64,000 bases of DNA from Anaerotruncus colihominis (GTDB lineage: Bacteria > Bacillota > Clostridia > Oscillospirales > Ruminococcaceae), in contig CP102255.1 in assembly GCA_025146135.1 (NCBI GenBank), forward strand, positions 2,232,001-2,296,000, in the 5' to 3' direction. Positions 34,601-43,175 of the stretch are shown one piece after another. The first letter of the stretch is position 1. Each line of letters begins with the position of its first letter. The position numbers and the translations under genes were made by a program. The notes under the pieces are model-generated. The model had not been told where the DNA came from, did no database searches, and saw only the letters and a list, made by a program, of their open reading frames with translations.

Positions 34601-36132
34601 TTCTGTGCGCCTCCTCCCGCCATCAGAAGCCCGATTTCATTTTCATCGGCGCCTTCGGCGTCAAGCTCTCCTACAATCTTTCCATCATACAGCACGTTGA
34701 TGCGATCGGAAAGATCCATGACCTCATCCAATTCCAGAGAAATCAAAAGAACGGCCTTTCCCTTGTCGCGCTGCTCCACAAGCGAACGGTGCACAAATTC
34801 AATCGCGCCGACATCAAGTCCGCGGGTCGGCTGTACGGCGATGAGCAGCTCCGGATCGTTTGTCACCTCGCGCGCAATAATAACCTTCTGCTGATTGCCT
34901 CCGGAGAGCGCACGGGCCAGCGTCTTTTCACAGCCCGCGGGGCGCACATCAAATTCTTCAGTCAGCTTTTTGGCATTTTCCTGAATTTTCGGCAGATTCA
35001 GAATTGGGCCTTTGCTGAATGGCTCTTTACGGTAATTTTCAAGCACCATGTTTTCCGCCACGGTAAAATTTAAAACAAGGCCGCGTTTGTGCCTGTCCTC
35101 ATGAATCGTACATACGCCGTGATCCAAAACATTGCGCGGCGGCGTATTTTGTATCTGATCGCCCTTGATGGAAATCGTACCGCTCTCCGCCTTTGTCAGG
35201 CCTGTGATCGCCTCGACAAGCTCCTTCTGGCCGTTGCCGTCGATACCTGCGATTCCCAGGATCTCGCCGGCACGCACATTCAGCGACAAGCCGTTTACCT
35301 TTGCGATCCCGCGCGCGTCGCGCACCAAAAGGTTATCGATGCTGAAAACGATATCGCCAGGCTTTGCTTTTTCCTTTTGGATATGCAGCGTTACCTGCCG
35401 GCCGACCATCATGGTTGCCAGATCCTCCTGGCTTACCTTGGAGACGTCGACAGTATCGATATATTGACCGCGACGAATGATCGTGCAGTAATTCGAGGAT
35501 TTTTTGATTTCAGCCAGCTTATGCGTAATAATGATAACCGTCTTACCGTCGTCGGTCAAACGGTGCATGATTGCTATCAGCTCCTCAATCTCCTGCGGCG
35601 TTAAAACAGCCGTTGGTTCGTCGAGGATCAGGATGTCAACGCCGCGGTAGAGCGCCTTGAGGATTTCAACACGCTGTTGCATTCCGACAGACGTATCCTG
35701 AATTTTCGCATCCGGATCAACATACAGCCCATACTTTTCCGAAAGCTCAATCAACTGCTTTTTAACGGCGTTCATATCAAGAACACCGAGCGATTTTGTC
35801 GTTTCGGCGCCAAGCATGATGTTCTGTGTCACAGTGAAATTTTCGACAAGCATAAAGTGCTGGTGCACCATGCCGATGCCATGCCTGATTGCAACGCTTG
35901 GATTTTTTATATCAACTTTTTCTCCATTGAGATAAATCTCCCCCTGCTCCGCTCTGTAAAAGCCATAAAGCACATTCATCAAAGTCGACTTTCCAGCGCC
36001 GTTTTCGCCAAGTAGGGCATGAATCGTACCCTTTTTGACATCCAAATTCACGTGGTTCAGCGCACAGAAACTTCCAAAGAATTTGGAAATGCCCTTCATC
36101 TGTACTGCGTATTGAGGGTTTTCTGCTGCCAT
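34597..36132 (-). CDS. BMP-type nucleoside ABC transporter ATPase (NupO/YufO-like)
   Basis: Tandem ATPase of 511 residues with two ABC modules. The first has GENGAGKST near residue 42, LDEPTAVLTPQE and the signature-like TSVGMQQRVEILKAL. The second has IDGNGQKELVEAI in place of a normal Walker A and the signature ALSGGNQQKVIIARE, as usual in the RbsA/YufO group. The ATG at 36132 is nine bases after GGAGGAGG; in-frame upstream ATG codons are too close to that site. Confidence 0.93.
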   Translation of the reverse strand: MAAENPQYAVQMKGISKFFGSFCALNHVNLDVKKGTIHALLGENGAGKSTLMNVLYGFYRAEQGEIYLNGEKVDIKNPSVAIRHGIGMVHQHFMLVENFTVTQNIMLGAETTKSLGVLDMNAVKKQLIELSEKYGLYVDPDAKIQDTSVGMQQRVEILKALYRGVDILILDEPTAVLTPQEIEELIAIMHRLTDDGKTVIIITHKLAEIKKSSNYCTIIRRGQYIDTVDVSKVSQEDLATMMVGRQVTLHIQKEKAKPGDIVFSIDNLLVRDARGIAKVNGLSLNVRAGEILGIAGIDGNGQKELVEAITGLTKAESGTISIKGDQIQNTPPRNVLDHGVCTIHEDRHKRGLVLNFTVAENMVLENYRKEPFSKGPILNLPKIQENAKKLTEEFDVRPAGCEKTLARALSGGNQQKVIIAREVTNDPELLIAVQPTRGLDVGAIEFVHRSLVEQRDKGKAVLLISLELDEVMDLSDRINVLYDGKIVGELDAEGADENEIGLLMAGGGAQK

Positions 36133-36288
36133 AATCATCATCCTCCTCCTTGCAGGTTTCCCGAAAGACGCACAGCCGCGTCCTCCATATTGATCAGCCA
36201 TAAGCCAAAGCAAGCCGTCGGCGCATGGCTTATCAATACCGAGCCCGCGCCAGCACCCCCTTTTAAGGGGATACTTTCTAAAACTTTT

Positions 36289-36349
36289 CTAAAAAAAAAC
36301 TGTCTCAGCCGGGGAACGTTCCCGTGCGCAGGCAATGCCTGCGCACGGG
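36289..36349 (-). terminator. Hairpin with T run between bmpA and the ATPase gene
   Basis: Perfect arms CCCGTGCGCAGGCA and their complement (36321-36349) are followed on the minus strand by GGGAACGTTCCCC and then nine T at 36298-36290. As in many importer operons this probably lowers read-through so that the binding lipoprotein is made in excess. The rest of the 273-base gap holds a TATTGAT...ATCAATA repeat (36188-36239) and no gene. Confidence 0.7.
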
Positions 36350-36405
36350 CTGTCCCGACGCCAAAACAGTTATCTTACACGGACAAAACAGTCCGGGTAA
36401 AGTTC

Positions 36406-37539
36406 TTACAGGGACGCAACAAACGTATTGTAGTCATCCTCAGTGTAAGGAACAACGATCTCGCCGGCGATGATCTTCTGCTCAAGCTCATCCACCTTTG
36501 CGAGAAGCTCGGCGGACAAATGCTTATCGGAGGATGGGGCAAGACCTACGCCGCCTTCAGCAAGACCCATGATGACGTTTGTGCCGCCAAGCTGCTCGCC
36601 GTTCATGACGCGCTCGGTGACGTTATAAACCGCATTGCCGACATTCTTAAGAGCGGAGGTGATAACGTTGTCAGGGGCCATCCAGTTCTGGTCCAGGTCG
36701 ACGCCGATGATCATCTTGTCCATTTCCTTGGCGGCCTCGATCGCGCCGGATCCTGTCTGACCAGCCGCATGGAAGATCACATCAACGCCGTCCGTGTACA
36801 TCTTCTGAGCAATCGCCTTGCCCTTAGCGGAGTCGCTGAAACTCTCAGCGAGCTGATACTCGCAGGGGATTTCCTTGCCAAGCTCCTTCGCGCCATACTG
36901 AACGCCCGCGAAATAACCGTATTTGAAGCGGTCCATTGTCGGGGAATCCATGCCGAGAATGAAGCCGACATGATCCGTCTCGGTCTTGTTGGCCGCAACA
37001 TAGCCGGCCAGGAAGGAGGACTGCTCCGCCTGGAACACAACACCGATCGCGTTCGGGACAGCGCCTTCCTCGAACTGATCGTCAACCAGAGCATAGAGCT
37101 GATCCGGATAGCTTTCGGCGGCCGCCTGAACAGCATCCTTCATCAGATAGCCAATGCCCCAGATGATGTCGGGAGCTTCGTCTGTTTTCTTTTCAAGGTT
37201 CGGCGCATAGTCGGCATCCTTTTTGGATTCGAGGAAGCTGACAGAAACGCCCTTGTCCGCCTCAAGCTGCTCCATGCCGCTCCATGCGGACTGGTTGAAA
37301 GATTCGTCGTTGATGCCGCCGACATCGGTGATCATCGCTGCTGAAAAATCGCCGGAAGCGGCGGTCGAGTTGCCTTCTGCGGCGGAAGCCTCGTCGCCCG
37401 CGGGCGCAGCGGATTGCGCAGTCGAGGCGTCGCCGGCCGGAGCCTGCGAAGTCGTGCTTTCAGCCGGCTTGGAGCCGCATGCGGTCAGCATACCGGCTGC
37501 CAGGATCGCTGCCAAAACAGAACTGAGCAGTTTTTTCAT
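36406..37539 (-). CDS. bmpA: BMP-family nucleoside-binding lipoprotein
   Basis: Surface lipoprotein of 377 residues. The signal sequence ends with a lipobox MLTAC and a long Ala/Ser/Thr-rich linker reaches to about residue 65. The Bmp/Med domain follows: AMITDVGGINDESFNQSAW with the ligand-contacting Asn-Asp, IIWGIGYLMKDA, IGVDLDQNWM and the C-terminal LSAELLAKVDELEQKI. Members bind purine or pyrimidine nucleosides. AAAGGAG precedes the ATG. It lies 110 bases after cytidine deaminase and before the ATPase and permease genes. Confidence 0.93.
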   Translation of the reverse strand: MKKLLSSVLAAILAAGMLTACGSKPAESTTSQAPAGDASTAQSAAPAGDEASAAEGNSTAASGDFSAAMITDVGGINDESFNQSAWSGMEQLEADKGVSVSFLESKKDADYAPNLEKKTDEAPDIIWGIGYLMKDAVQAAAESYPDQLYALVDDQFEEGAVPNAIGVVFQAEQSSFLAGYVAANKTETDHVGFILGMDSPTMDRFKYGYFAGVQYGAKELGKEIPCEYQLAESFSDSAKGKAIAQKMYTDGVDVIFHAAGQTGSGAIEAAKEMDKMIIGVDLDQNWMAPDNVITSALKNVGNAVYNVTERVMNGEQLGGTNVIMGLAEGGVGLAPSSDKHLSAELLAKVDELEQKIIAGEIVVPYTEDDYNTFVASL

Positions 37540-37649
37540 TTTGTTTCTCCTTTGCTTTTACAGTGTTTTACATCCCCAAATGAGGGATGTTTTTATGAAC
37601 GCCCGTCCGTAAAAAGGACGGGTGAACAAACTTCCACGGGCGAGCGCGT

Positions 37650-38087
37650 TCACACGCCCGGCACGTCGCCGATCAGATCCTCCGGTCCAAACGAATGCGG
37701 CATCATGTCCTCAAGCGTCGCCTCCAACACATCGTCCGGCGTGCGCGCGACATAGACCTTCATCTGCTTGGGATCACAAAACTCCCTGAGAAACTGGCGG
37801 CAGATGCCGCAGGGATATGCAAAGCCGGCATCCTCCGGACGGCCGCCGCGCGGATATCCGCAGATTGCAATCGCCTCGAAACGCCGTTCTCCATCATAGA
37901 CAGCCTTCATCGCGGCGTTTCGTTCCGCACAGATCGCCGCGCCATACGACGCATTTTCAACGTTACAGCCCTGATAAACCTTTCCGCCCGATGTCAAAAG
38001 CGCCGCGCCCACACAAAAGCCGGAATAGGGGGAATAGCTGTGCTCGCGCGCCTCAAAAGCAAGTTTAATAAGCTCCTGTTTATCCAT
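37650..38087 (-). CDS. cdd: Cytidine deaminase
   Basis: Zinc enzyme converting cytidine and deoxycytidine to uridine and deoxyuridine, 145 residues from the ATG at 38087 (GGAGG upstream). The zinc and catalytic motif CAERNA gives C53 and E55, and PCGICRQ gives C93 and C96, the arrangement of the small tetrameric form. The start of the fold, YSPYSGFCVGAALL, is also conserved. Its place directly before the nucleoside importer indicates salvage of imported pyrimidine nucleosides. Confidence 0.96.
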   Translation of the reverse strand: MDKQELIKLAFEAREHSYSPYSGFCVGAALLTSGGKVYQGCNVENASYGAAICAERNAAMKAVYDGERRFEAIAICGYPRGGRPEDAGFAYPCGICRQFLREFCDPKQMKVYVARTPDDVLEATLEDMMPHSFGPEDLIGDVPGV

Positions 38088-38551
38088 TTGTATCCTCCAG
38101 GCGATGGTCAATGAACAATATTTATCAAACAACACAAGCAGGCTTTAACTATATTTTTATAGATTCGTGATGTTTCACCCGATCTTCTGGGGCAATTATT
38201 GTTCACATTGACAATTTTTCATTTAGTATATCATAAAATTTTAAAATGTAAAGTCAAGAAACAATATTTTACCATATGGTCTGAAAGCATAAGCAAATGT
38301 TTGTTGATGTTGCTATAAACATTTGTTTATCCGCCGCTTAACCAAACAAATACATGCTCCATATTTTGTGTAATTATTATAACAAATGGCGGCCAACTCT
38401 GCAACTCATAAATAACACAACCGCGATGTTTGGCACAATGCCCATAGCTTGACGTATATAATTGTGCGATTATCCAAAGATCACCTTTAAGGACATACGT
38501 CCTTTTTTTTGCCGGCATGCCCGATTATAATTAGATTCAGGAGGTGGCGAA
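38088..38551. promoter_or_regulatory. AT-rich divergent regulatory region between cdd and the Crp-type gene
   Basis: These 464 bases hold no convincing gene. Repeated words stand out: TGAACAATA (38112-38120) with its complement at 38197-38205 and another AACAATATTT near 38261; CAAATGTTT/AAACATTTG at 38294-38325; and GCACAAT/ATTGTGC at 38433-38467. On the minus strand TTGACT (38257-38252) and TATACT (38230-38225) are 21 bases apart, a poor promoter spacing that an activator could compensate. A short AAGGAC/GTCCTT hairpin with eight T lies at 38489-38510. They look like several regulator sites for two divergent units. Confidence 0.45.
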
Positions 38552-39256
38552 ATGAGATTGGCGGACTATCTGTCACGGGAAAGCGAGCCGCTGCGCAGTG
38601 AGCTTGAACGCTTCTTTGCCAACTTTCCCGCTGATGCGCCTGTATCGCCGCTTACACTCCCGGCCGGAAAATTTCTGATTCGCCAGGACGACCCCTGCGG
38701 AGCGGTATACATTCTTCTGGAGGGGCAGACGACCACGCTCGCTTCGCAGCCCGGCTACAACACGTATGCCTTTTGGGACTTTGAGGCGATCGAGTTGTTC
38801 GGCGAATATGAAGTGCTCAGCGAGATGACCTCTTATTTGGCCGAGGTCAAGGCCAAAACACGCTGCCGCTTTCTCATGATTTCCGCACAGACCTATATGG
38901 ACTGGATGATGCGCGACGGACGCATGTTTCTTTCGCGGGTACGCAGCGTCCTTCAGACACTTGTCCGGCAGACTGCGCAGGAACGCCGCTCGCTCTTTCT
39001 CGACGGCACCGCGCGCATGATGCAGTTTCTTGCGCGCTACTACGAAAAAAACGCCAAAAAAGGCGCGGCTGTCACGGTCGCCATGACGCGGCCCGCCATC
39101 AGCGAGGAGATCGGCTTTTGCACACGCACTGTAAACCGCAGCCTGCATAGGCTTGCGGAGGAAGGGGTTGTGACGATTCAGCATGGAAAGGTCCGTCTGA
39201 CAGCTAAACAGTACGAAATGCTCTCAACCGAGCTTGAACACCGCACGTTGAGGTAA
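38552..39256 (+). CDS. Crp/Fnr-family transcriptional regulator
   Basis: Regulator of 234 residues with an N-terminal cyclic-nucleotide-binding-like beta barrel (LPAGKFLIRQDDPCGAVYILLEG) and a C-terminal winged helix (MTRPAISEEIGFCTRTVNRSLHRLAEEG). It lacks the cysteine cluster of Fnr, so it probably senses a small ligand rather than oxygen directly. AGGAGG precedes the ATG. It is 75 bases before the YjjI gene on the same strand and divergent from the nucleoside uptake genes, so control of the glycyl radical system is likely. Confidence 0.88.
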   Translation: MRLADYLSRESEPLRSELERFFANFPADAPVSPLTLPAGKFLIRQDDPCGAVYILLEGQTTTLASQPGYNTYAFWDFEAIELFGEYEVLSEMTSYLAEVKAKTRCRFLMISAQTYMDWMMRDGRMFLSRVRSVLQTLVRQTAQERRSLFLDGTARMMQFLARYYEKNAKKGAAVTVAMTRPAISEEIGFCTRTVNRSLHRLAEEGVVTIQHGKVRLTAKQYEMLSTELEHRTLR

Positions 39257-39331
39257 TCCCTGTACGGGTATCGAACTGGATGCGCATACAGGCCCAAGAC
39301 GGCGGCCATTAAAAATTTGGAGGTAAAGGTT

Positions 39332-40834
39332 ATGTTTGACAAGGAAAACGCCTACAAAATTGTTTCATCCCGCTCTCTAACCCATGAGCAAAAGCTGATG
39401 CAGTTGGCCAAATGCGCCGAAAACGGACTCGACGTGCTCAATATCCCCGAGCGCGCGCGCCACTATTTCAGCACCGGCGCGATCAACGACCTGTTTGAAG
39501 GCGGCGCGCCGTACCGGCCGCGTTATATTCTGCCGGATTACGAGCGTTTTGTCAAGAACGGCAGTGCCTTTTTGAAGGTTGATCCGCCCAAGGATCTTGA
39601 TGAGCTGCTCTATTCCCTCATGATCCTTTATCGCCATGTCCCCTCCATCACCAATTTCCCGGTTTACCTTGGAAATATTGACAAGCTGATCGATCCGTTC
39701 ATCGAGGGTCTCAGCGACGAGGAAGTCCTCAAGAAGCTGCGCCTGTTCATGACCTATCTCGACCGCACAATCACCGATTCATTCTGCCATGCAAACATCG
39801 GACCCGAGGCCACGCGCGCGGGCTGGCTGATCCTCCAGGTTGAAAAGGAGCTTCAGAACGCTGTGCCGAACCTGACGATCAAATACGATCCGGATATCAC
39901 GCCGGACGATTTCATGGAGGCGGCGATCGATTGCTCGCTCGTCTGCTCTAATCCCGCCATCTGCAACCACAAGGCGAACAAGGACACTTTCGACGACTAC
40001 GGCATTTCAAGCTGCTACAATATTCTGGCGACACGCGGCGGCGCTTACACGCTGACGCGCATCACGCTGACAAAACTCGCCGAGGAGGCGCGCGACATTG
40101 ACCATTTCTTCAATGAGCTGCTCCCCGAGTGCCTTGGCCTCATCGCCGACTACATGAATGAGCGCATCCGTTTCATCGTCGAGCAGTCCGGTTTCTTCGA
40201 GTCAAACTTCCTCGTCAAGGAGGGGCTGCTCTCCAAGGACCGCTTTGTTGGTATGTTCGGCGTCACCGGTCTGGCCGAAGGTGTCAACACGCTTTTGAAG
40301 GGCACCGGCAAGCTCTACGGCAACGATCCCGACGCCGACGCGCTTGGCGTGCGCATCATGGATGCCATTGAGCGCATTGTCAGCGGCTTTGACGCGGAGT
40401 ATTCCCCGATCACCGGCGGCAAGTTCATGCTGCACGCGCAGGTCGGCCTTGATTCCGATCTCGGCATCACCTCCGGCGTGCGCATCCCGGTCGGCGATGA
40501 GCCGGAATCCTTTGCCGAGCATCTGCGCCATTGCGCCAAGTTCCACAAGTATTTCCCGGCGGGTGTGGGCGATATCTTCCCGATCGCAACCAACGTCAGC
40601 CGCAATCCGGCCGCACTGCTTGATGTTGTAAAAGGCGCGTTCCAGACCGGCGTCCACTATATGAGCTTCTACGCCGGCGACGCCGATCTCGTGCGCATCA
40701 CAGGTTATCTTGTCAAGCGCAGCGAAATGGAAAAATACCGCAACAAAGAGGTTGTGCTCCAAAACACGACGCATCTGGGCGCTCCAAACTACGACGTAAA
40801 CCGCCTTGCGCAGAGAAAGGTCAGGATGGCATGA
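39332..40834 (+). CDS. yjjI: YjjI-family glycyl radical enzyme
   Basis: Enzyme of 500 residues, close to the 516 of E. coli YjjI and shorter than pyruvate formate-lyase. The glycyl radical motif is RITGY near the C-terminus with G458 as the radical site. Several central cysteines (CSLVCSNPAIC and ISSCYN) are candidates for the active-site thiyl radical. The ATG at 39332 follows GGAGG. The stop overlaps the YjjW activase start. The substrate of YjjI was not known to me; the reaction should be anaerobic and radical based. Confidence 0.9.
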   Translation: MFDKENAYKIVSSRSLTHEQKLMQLAKCAENGLDVLNIPERARHYFSTGAINDLFEGGAPYRPRYILPDYERFVKNGSAFLKVDPPKDLDELLYSLMILYRHVPSITNFPVYLGNIDKLIDPFIEGLSDEEVLKKLRLFMTYLDRTITDSFCHANIGPEATRAGWLILQVEKELQNAVPNLTIKYDPDITPDDFMEAAIDCSLVCSNPAICNHKANKDTFDDYGISSCYNILATRGGAYTLTRITLTKLAEEARDIDHFFNELLPECLGLIADYMNERIRFIVEQSGFFESNFLVKEGLLSKDRFVGMFGVTGLAEGVNTLLKGTGKLYGNDPDADALGVRIMDAIERIVSGFDAEYSPITGGKFMLHAQVGLDSDLGITSGVRIPVGDEPESFAEHLRHCAKFHKYFPAGVGDIFPIATNVSRNPAALLDVVKGAFQTGVHYMSFYAGDADLVRITGYLVKRSEMEKYRNKEVVLQNTTHLGAPNYDVNRLAQRKVRMA

Positions 40835-41670
40835 CGTTAACCGCGCCGGTCAACCGCATCATCCCCTTCAGCACGGTCGACGGACCGGGCAGCCGCACCT
40901 CCGTTTTCTTTCAGGCGTGCAACATCGCCTGCGCCTACTGCCACAATCCCGAGACGCAGAATATGTGCCGCAACTGCGGCGCATGTGTCCCGGGCTGCCC
41001 GGAAGGGGCGCTTTCCATGGCGGACGGCCGCGTCGTATGGGATCCTGATAAATGTGTCGAATGCGACGCGTGCATCATTACCTGTCCGCATCTGGCTTCG
41101 CCGCGCGTCAAAACCATGACGCCGCGGCAGGTTATGGACGAGGTGTGCAAAAATATCCCGTTTATACGCGGCATCACGACCTCCGGCGGCGAATGTTCCC
41201 TGCGCGCCGACTTTCTGACAGAATTGTTTACAATGGCGCAGAAAGAAGGCCTTTCCTGTCTGATGGACAGCAATGGCATTGTCGATTTGGCTGCGTATCC
41301 CGCGCTGATGGAAGTCTGCGACGGCGTGATGCTTGATGTCAAAGCCTGGGACAGCGAAATGCATCGTGCGCTCACGGGCGCTGATAACGCCAACGTAAAG
41401 AAAAATCTCGGCTTTCTCAGTGAGCATGGAAAACTGGAGGAAATCCGCATCGTCTGTATCGACGAGCTGGTCGATACGCGTGCGGCGATCGATGGGATTG
41501 CAAGGACAATCGGTTCGCGCAGGACCCAGACGCGGCTTAAGCTGATCACCTTCCGCAAAAACGGCGTGCGCGGACGCTTGTCCGAGACGCCCTCCCCTTC
41601 TCCTGAAACCATGCAGGCGCACGCCGATTACGCGCGCGCCGCCGGATTTAACAATATCGTGTTGACTTGA
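40831..41670 (+). CDS. yjjW: YjjW-family glycyl radical enzyme activating protein
   Basis: Radical SAM enzyme of 279 residues that would abstract hydrogen from the glycine of YjjI. The radical SAM cluster motif is C30-x3-C34-x2-C37 in CNIACAYCHNP. A ferredoxin-like insert with two clusters follows (CRNCGACVPGCP and CVECDACIITCP), as in the PflA-like activases of larger glycyl radical enzymes. The segment TTSGGECSL near residue 114 contacts SAM. It is coupled to yjjI by an ATGA overlap. Confidence 0.92.
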   Translation: MTLTAPVNRIIPFSTVDGPGSRTSVFFQACNIACAYCHNPETQNMCRNCGACVPGCPEGALSMADGRVVWDPDKCVECDACIITCPHLASPRVKTMTPRQVMDEVCKNIPFIRGITTSGGECSLRADFLTELFTMAQKEGLSCLMDSNGIVDLAAYPALMEVCDGVMLDVKAWDSEMHRALTGADNANVKKNLGFLSEHGKLEEIRIVCIDELVDTRAAIDGIARTIGSRRTQTRLKLITFRKNGVRGRLSETPSPSPETMQAHADYARAAGFNNIVLT

Positions 41671-41712
41671 CAATATCCCCACCGCAGGCTGATATCTGCG
41701 GTGGGGATATTG
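41671..41712 (+). terminator. Hairpin directly after yjjW
   Basis: A perfect 17-base stem CAATATCCCCACCGCAG with an eight-base loop begins at the yjjW stop. The following sequence is AT-rich rather than a T run, so it may protect the 3' end, with true termination at the next hairpin. Confidence 0.65.
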
Positions 41713-41755
41713 CATATATATAATAATGTATCATTTTTCTCTTTTTACGATTGGG

Positions 41756-41789
41756 AAAAGGCCGGCGCAAGAAAAGCGCCGGCCTTTTT
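41756..41789. terminator. Bidirectional terminator between yjjW and mazF
   Basis: Arms AAAAGGCCGGCGC and GCGCCGGCCTTTTT enclose a seven-base loop, with T-rich ends in both directions, between convergent genes. Confidence 0.85.
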
Positions 41790-41832
41790 ATACACAGTGC
41801 AGTCACGGGGCGCCGGTTCGCCTACGTAAGTA

Positions 41833-42204
41833 TTATGTAGGCGCAAGCGGATTGCCAAAGCCATCAAGCCCAAAGCTAATCGACAGCGCATGGTTGACCT
41901 GCCCCATGGAGCCGTCGTCAAGCCTGCCCATCTTTTCCTTCAGCCGCCGTTTATCAATGGTACGGATCTGCTCAAGCAGTACGACTGAATCGCGGGAAAG
42001 GCCGCATACCTGTGAATTGATTTCAATATGGGTCGGCAGCTTGGATTTATCCTTCTGACTGGTGATCGCCGCAGCGATCACGGTGGGACTGTATCGATTT
42101 CCCACATCGTTTTGTACGATCAGCACCGGGCGCACGCCGCCCTGCTCGGAACCCACCACCGGACTTAGATCCGCGTAGTAGATATCTCCCCTTTTTACGG
42201 TCAC
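41833..42204 (-). CDS. ndoA: MazF/EndoA-type mRNA interferase
   Basis: Ribosome-independent endoribonuclease of the PemK/MazF family, 123 residues from a GTG at 42204 with CGGAGA nine bases upstream. It is very similar in pattern to B. subtilis EndoA (116 residues): [32 protein letters not shown], and LPTHIEI followed by [14 protein letters not shown]. The antitoxin gene that normally precedes it could not be found in the 386 bases upstream. An open extension to 42312 lacks family features. It may be held in check by an antitoxin elsewhere. Confidence 0.9.
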   Translation of the reverse strand: MTVKRGDIYYADLSPVVGSEQGGVRPVLIVQNDVGNRYSPTVIAAAITSQKDKSKLPTHIEINSQVCGLSRDSVVLLEQIRTIDKRRLKEKMGRLDDGSMGQVNHALSISFGLDGFGNPLAPT

Positions 42205-42351
42205 GTTTATCACTCTCCGTGGCGATTGGCGGTTCAGGGCCGTTTCATTGCTTGATTTCAAGCTCTCAAGCGAACCTGCTGCCGCGCTGAAGTATATTGC
42301 ATGCTCATGCATCCATATTTTGATCGTCTTGTATGTTTTTTAAACAGTGTA

Positions 42352-42384
42352 AACAAAAAATAGTTGCTGTACAGCTATTTTTTT
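42352..42384. repeat. Hairpin in the mazF upstream region
   Basis: AAAAAATAG and CTATTTTTT flank a CTG-TA-CAG core with three unpaired bases. It could act as a weak bidirectional terminator in the gap between the lipoprotein gene and mazF. Confidence 0.4.
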
Positions 42385-42501
42385 GCGCGCCTGCCGTCCA
42401 GTCGGGCTGGCGCGCGACAGGTTTAAATGGCTCCGGGCTATCGCTGGTCTTAAACAAACGATTTTGCATGTATTGTTTTGCAATCCATGCAAAATCGTTT
42501 G
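42385..42501. repeat. Hairpin-ended intergenic element, possible copy 3
   Basis: A GCGCGCC...GGCGCGC pair is followed by GGCTCCGGGCTATCGC and then a perfect 16-base inverted repeat CAAACGATTTTGCATG (42455-42470) with its complement at 42486-42501. The middle part resembles the GGCTCCGGCCCGGATAGC stretch of the element at 48432-48518, but the terminal hairpin sequence differs, so relationship is uncertain. Confidence 0.4.
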
Positions 42502-42545
42502 ACGCGCCCTTTATATACTATTGCCGCCCCTTGTTTTCTGACAGC

Positions 42546-42578
42546 AAAAGGCCCGCGCCAATCGGCGCGGGCCTTTTT
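42546..42578 (-). terminator. Terminator after the YdcC-like lipoprotein gene
   Basis: Stem AAAAGGCCCGCGCC with loop AATC and its complement ending in T. It ends the nnr-lipoprotein transcript, so mazF must have its own promoter or depend on read-through. Confidence 0.85.
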
Positions 42579-42590
42579 AAAATAGACGTT

Positions 42591-43133
42591 TTATTCTAGA
42601 AATTTAAAATTCATCACCTCTAGCTCAAGATCATTTTCAGGCATTGACAGCTTCAGGATATTTCCATTTTCCGCGTCTATGATCAGAGAAAAATCCCCCG
42701 CATCAATCGTTCCGTCAACAATTAAACGTCCTTCCTCCTCACGTACAGAGATACCGTCGTCATTCAGCGCCGCATTCAGAGCGGTCAGCACCATCTTTGA
42801 CGCAGCCTTTCCGGGAACGCTGTCCGGTGTGAAATCGAATGACAGATCTTTATAGGAGAGCGCGACATGATCAGTATAAAACGTCATCTTCATTTCCCTG
42901 AGGCTGTCAGGCGCTTCAAACGTTACGACCGCACAGTTCATCGGTTTTTTATAGATGGTCATCACCGTTTCAATACCCTTGTAGCGGACCTTGGCCGTCG
43001 TCTGAAAATTCTGACTCAAGCTCTGCCTGGCCAGATTTTCCGCCTGTTCCTGTTGATCGCGCCGGGCGCACCCGGTTCCGGTCCATAAAAGCGCCGCACA
43101 AAGCAGGATGCAGCAGCCAATCCGTCCGCGCAT
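42591..43133 (-). CDS. LolA/YdcC-like lipoprotein
   Basis: Predicted lipoprotein of 180 residues. The signal sequence LLCAALLWTGTGC ends at a lipobox with C22. The remainder is beta-rich, as in the LolA-like YdcC family of Firmicutes, which is encoded near alanine racemase and EndoA in B. subtilis. Here it stands between the NAD(P)H-hydrate repair gene and mazF, an arrangement reminiscent of that B. subtilis segment but without alr and the antitoxin gene. Function of the family is not established to my knowledge. Confidence 0.7.
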   Translation of the reverse strand: MRGRIGCCILLCAALLWTGTGCARRDQQEQAENLARQSLSQNFQTTAKVRYKGIETVMTIYKKPMNCAVVTFEAPDSLREMKMTFYTDHVALSYKDLSFDFTPDSVPGKAASKMVLTALNAALNDDGISVREEEGRLIVDGTIDAGDFSLIIDAENGNILKLSMPENDLELEVMNFKFLE

Positions 43134-43175
43134 AAACGCACCTCCACATCCCGGCGCGGTCAGCCCGGCCGGGCT

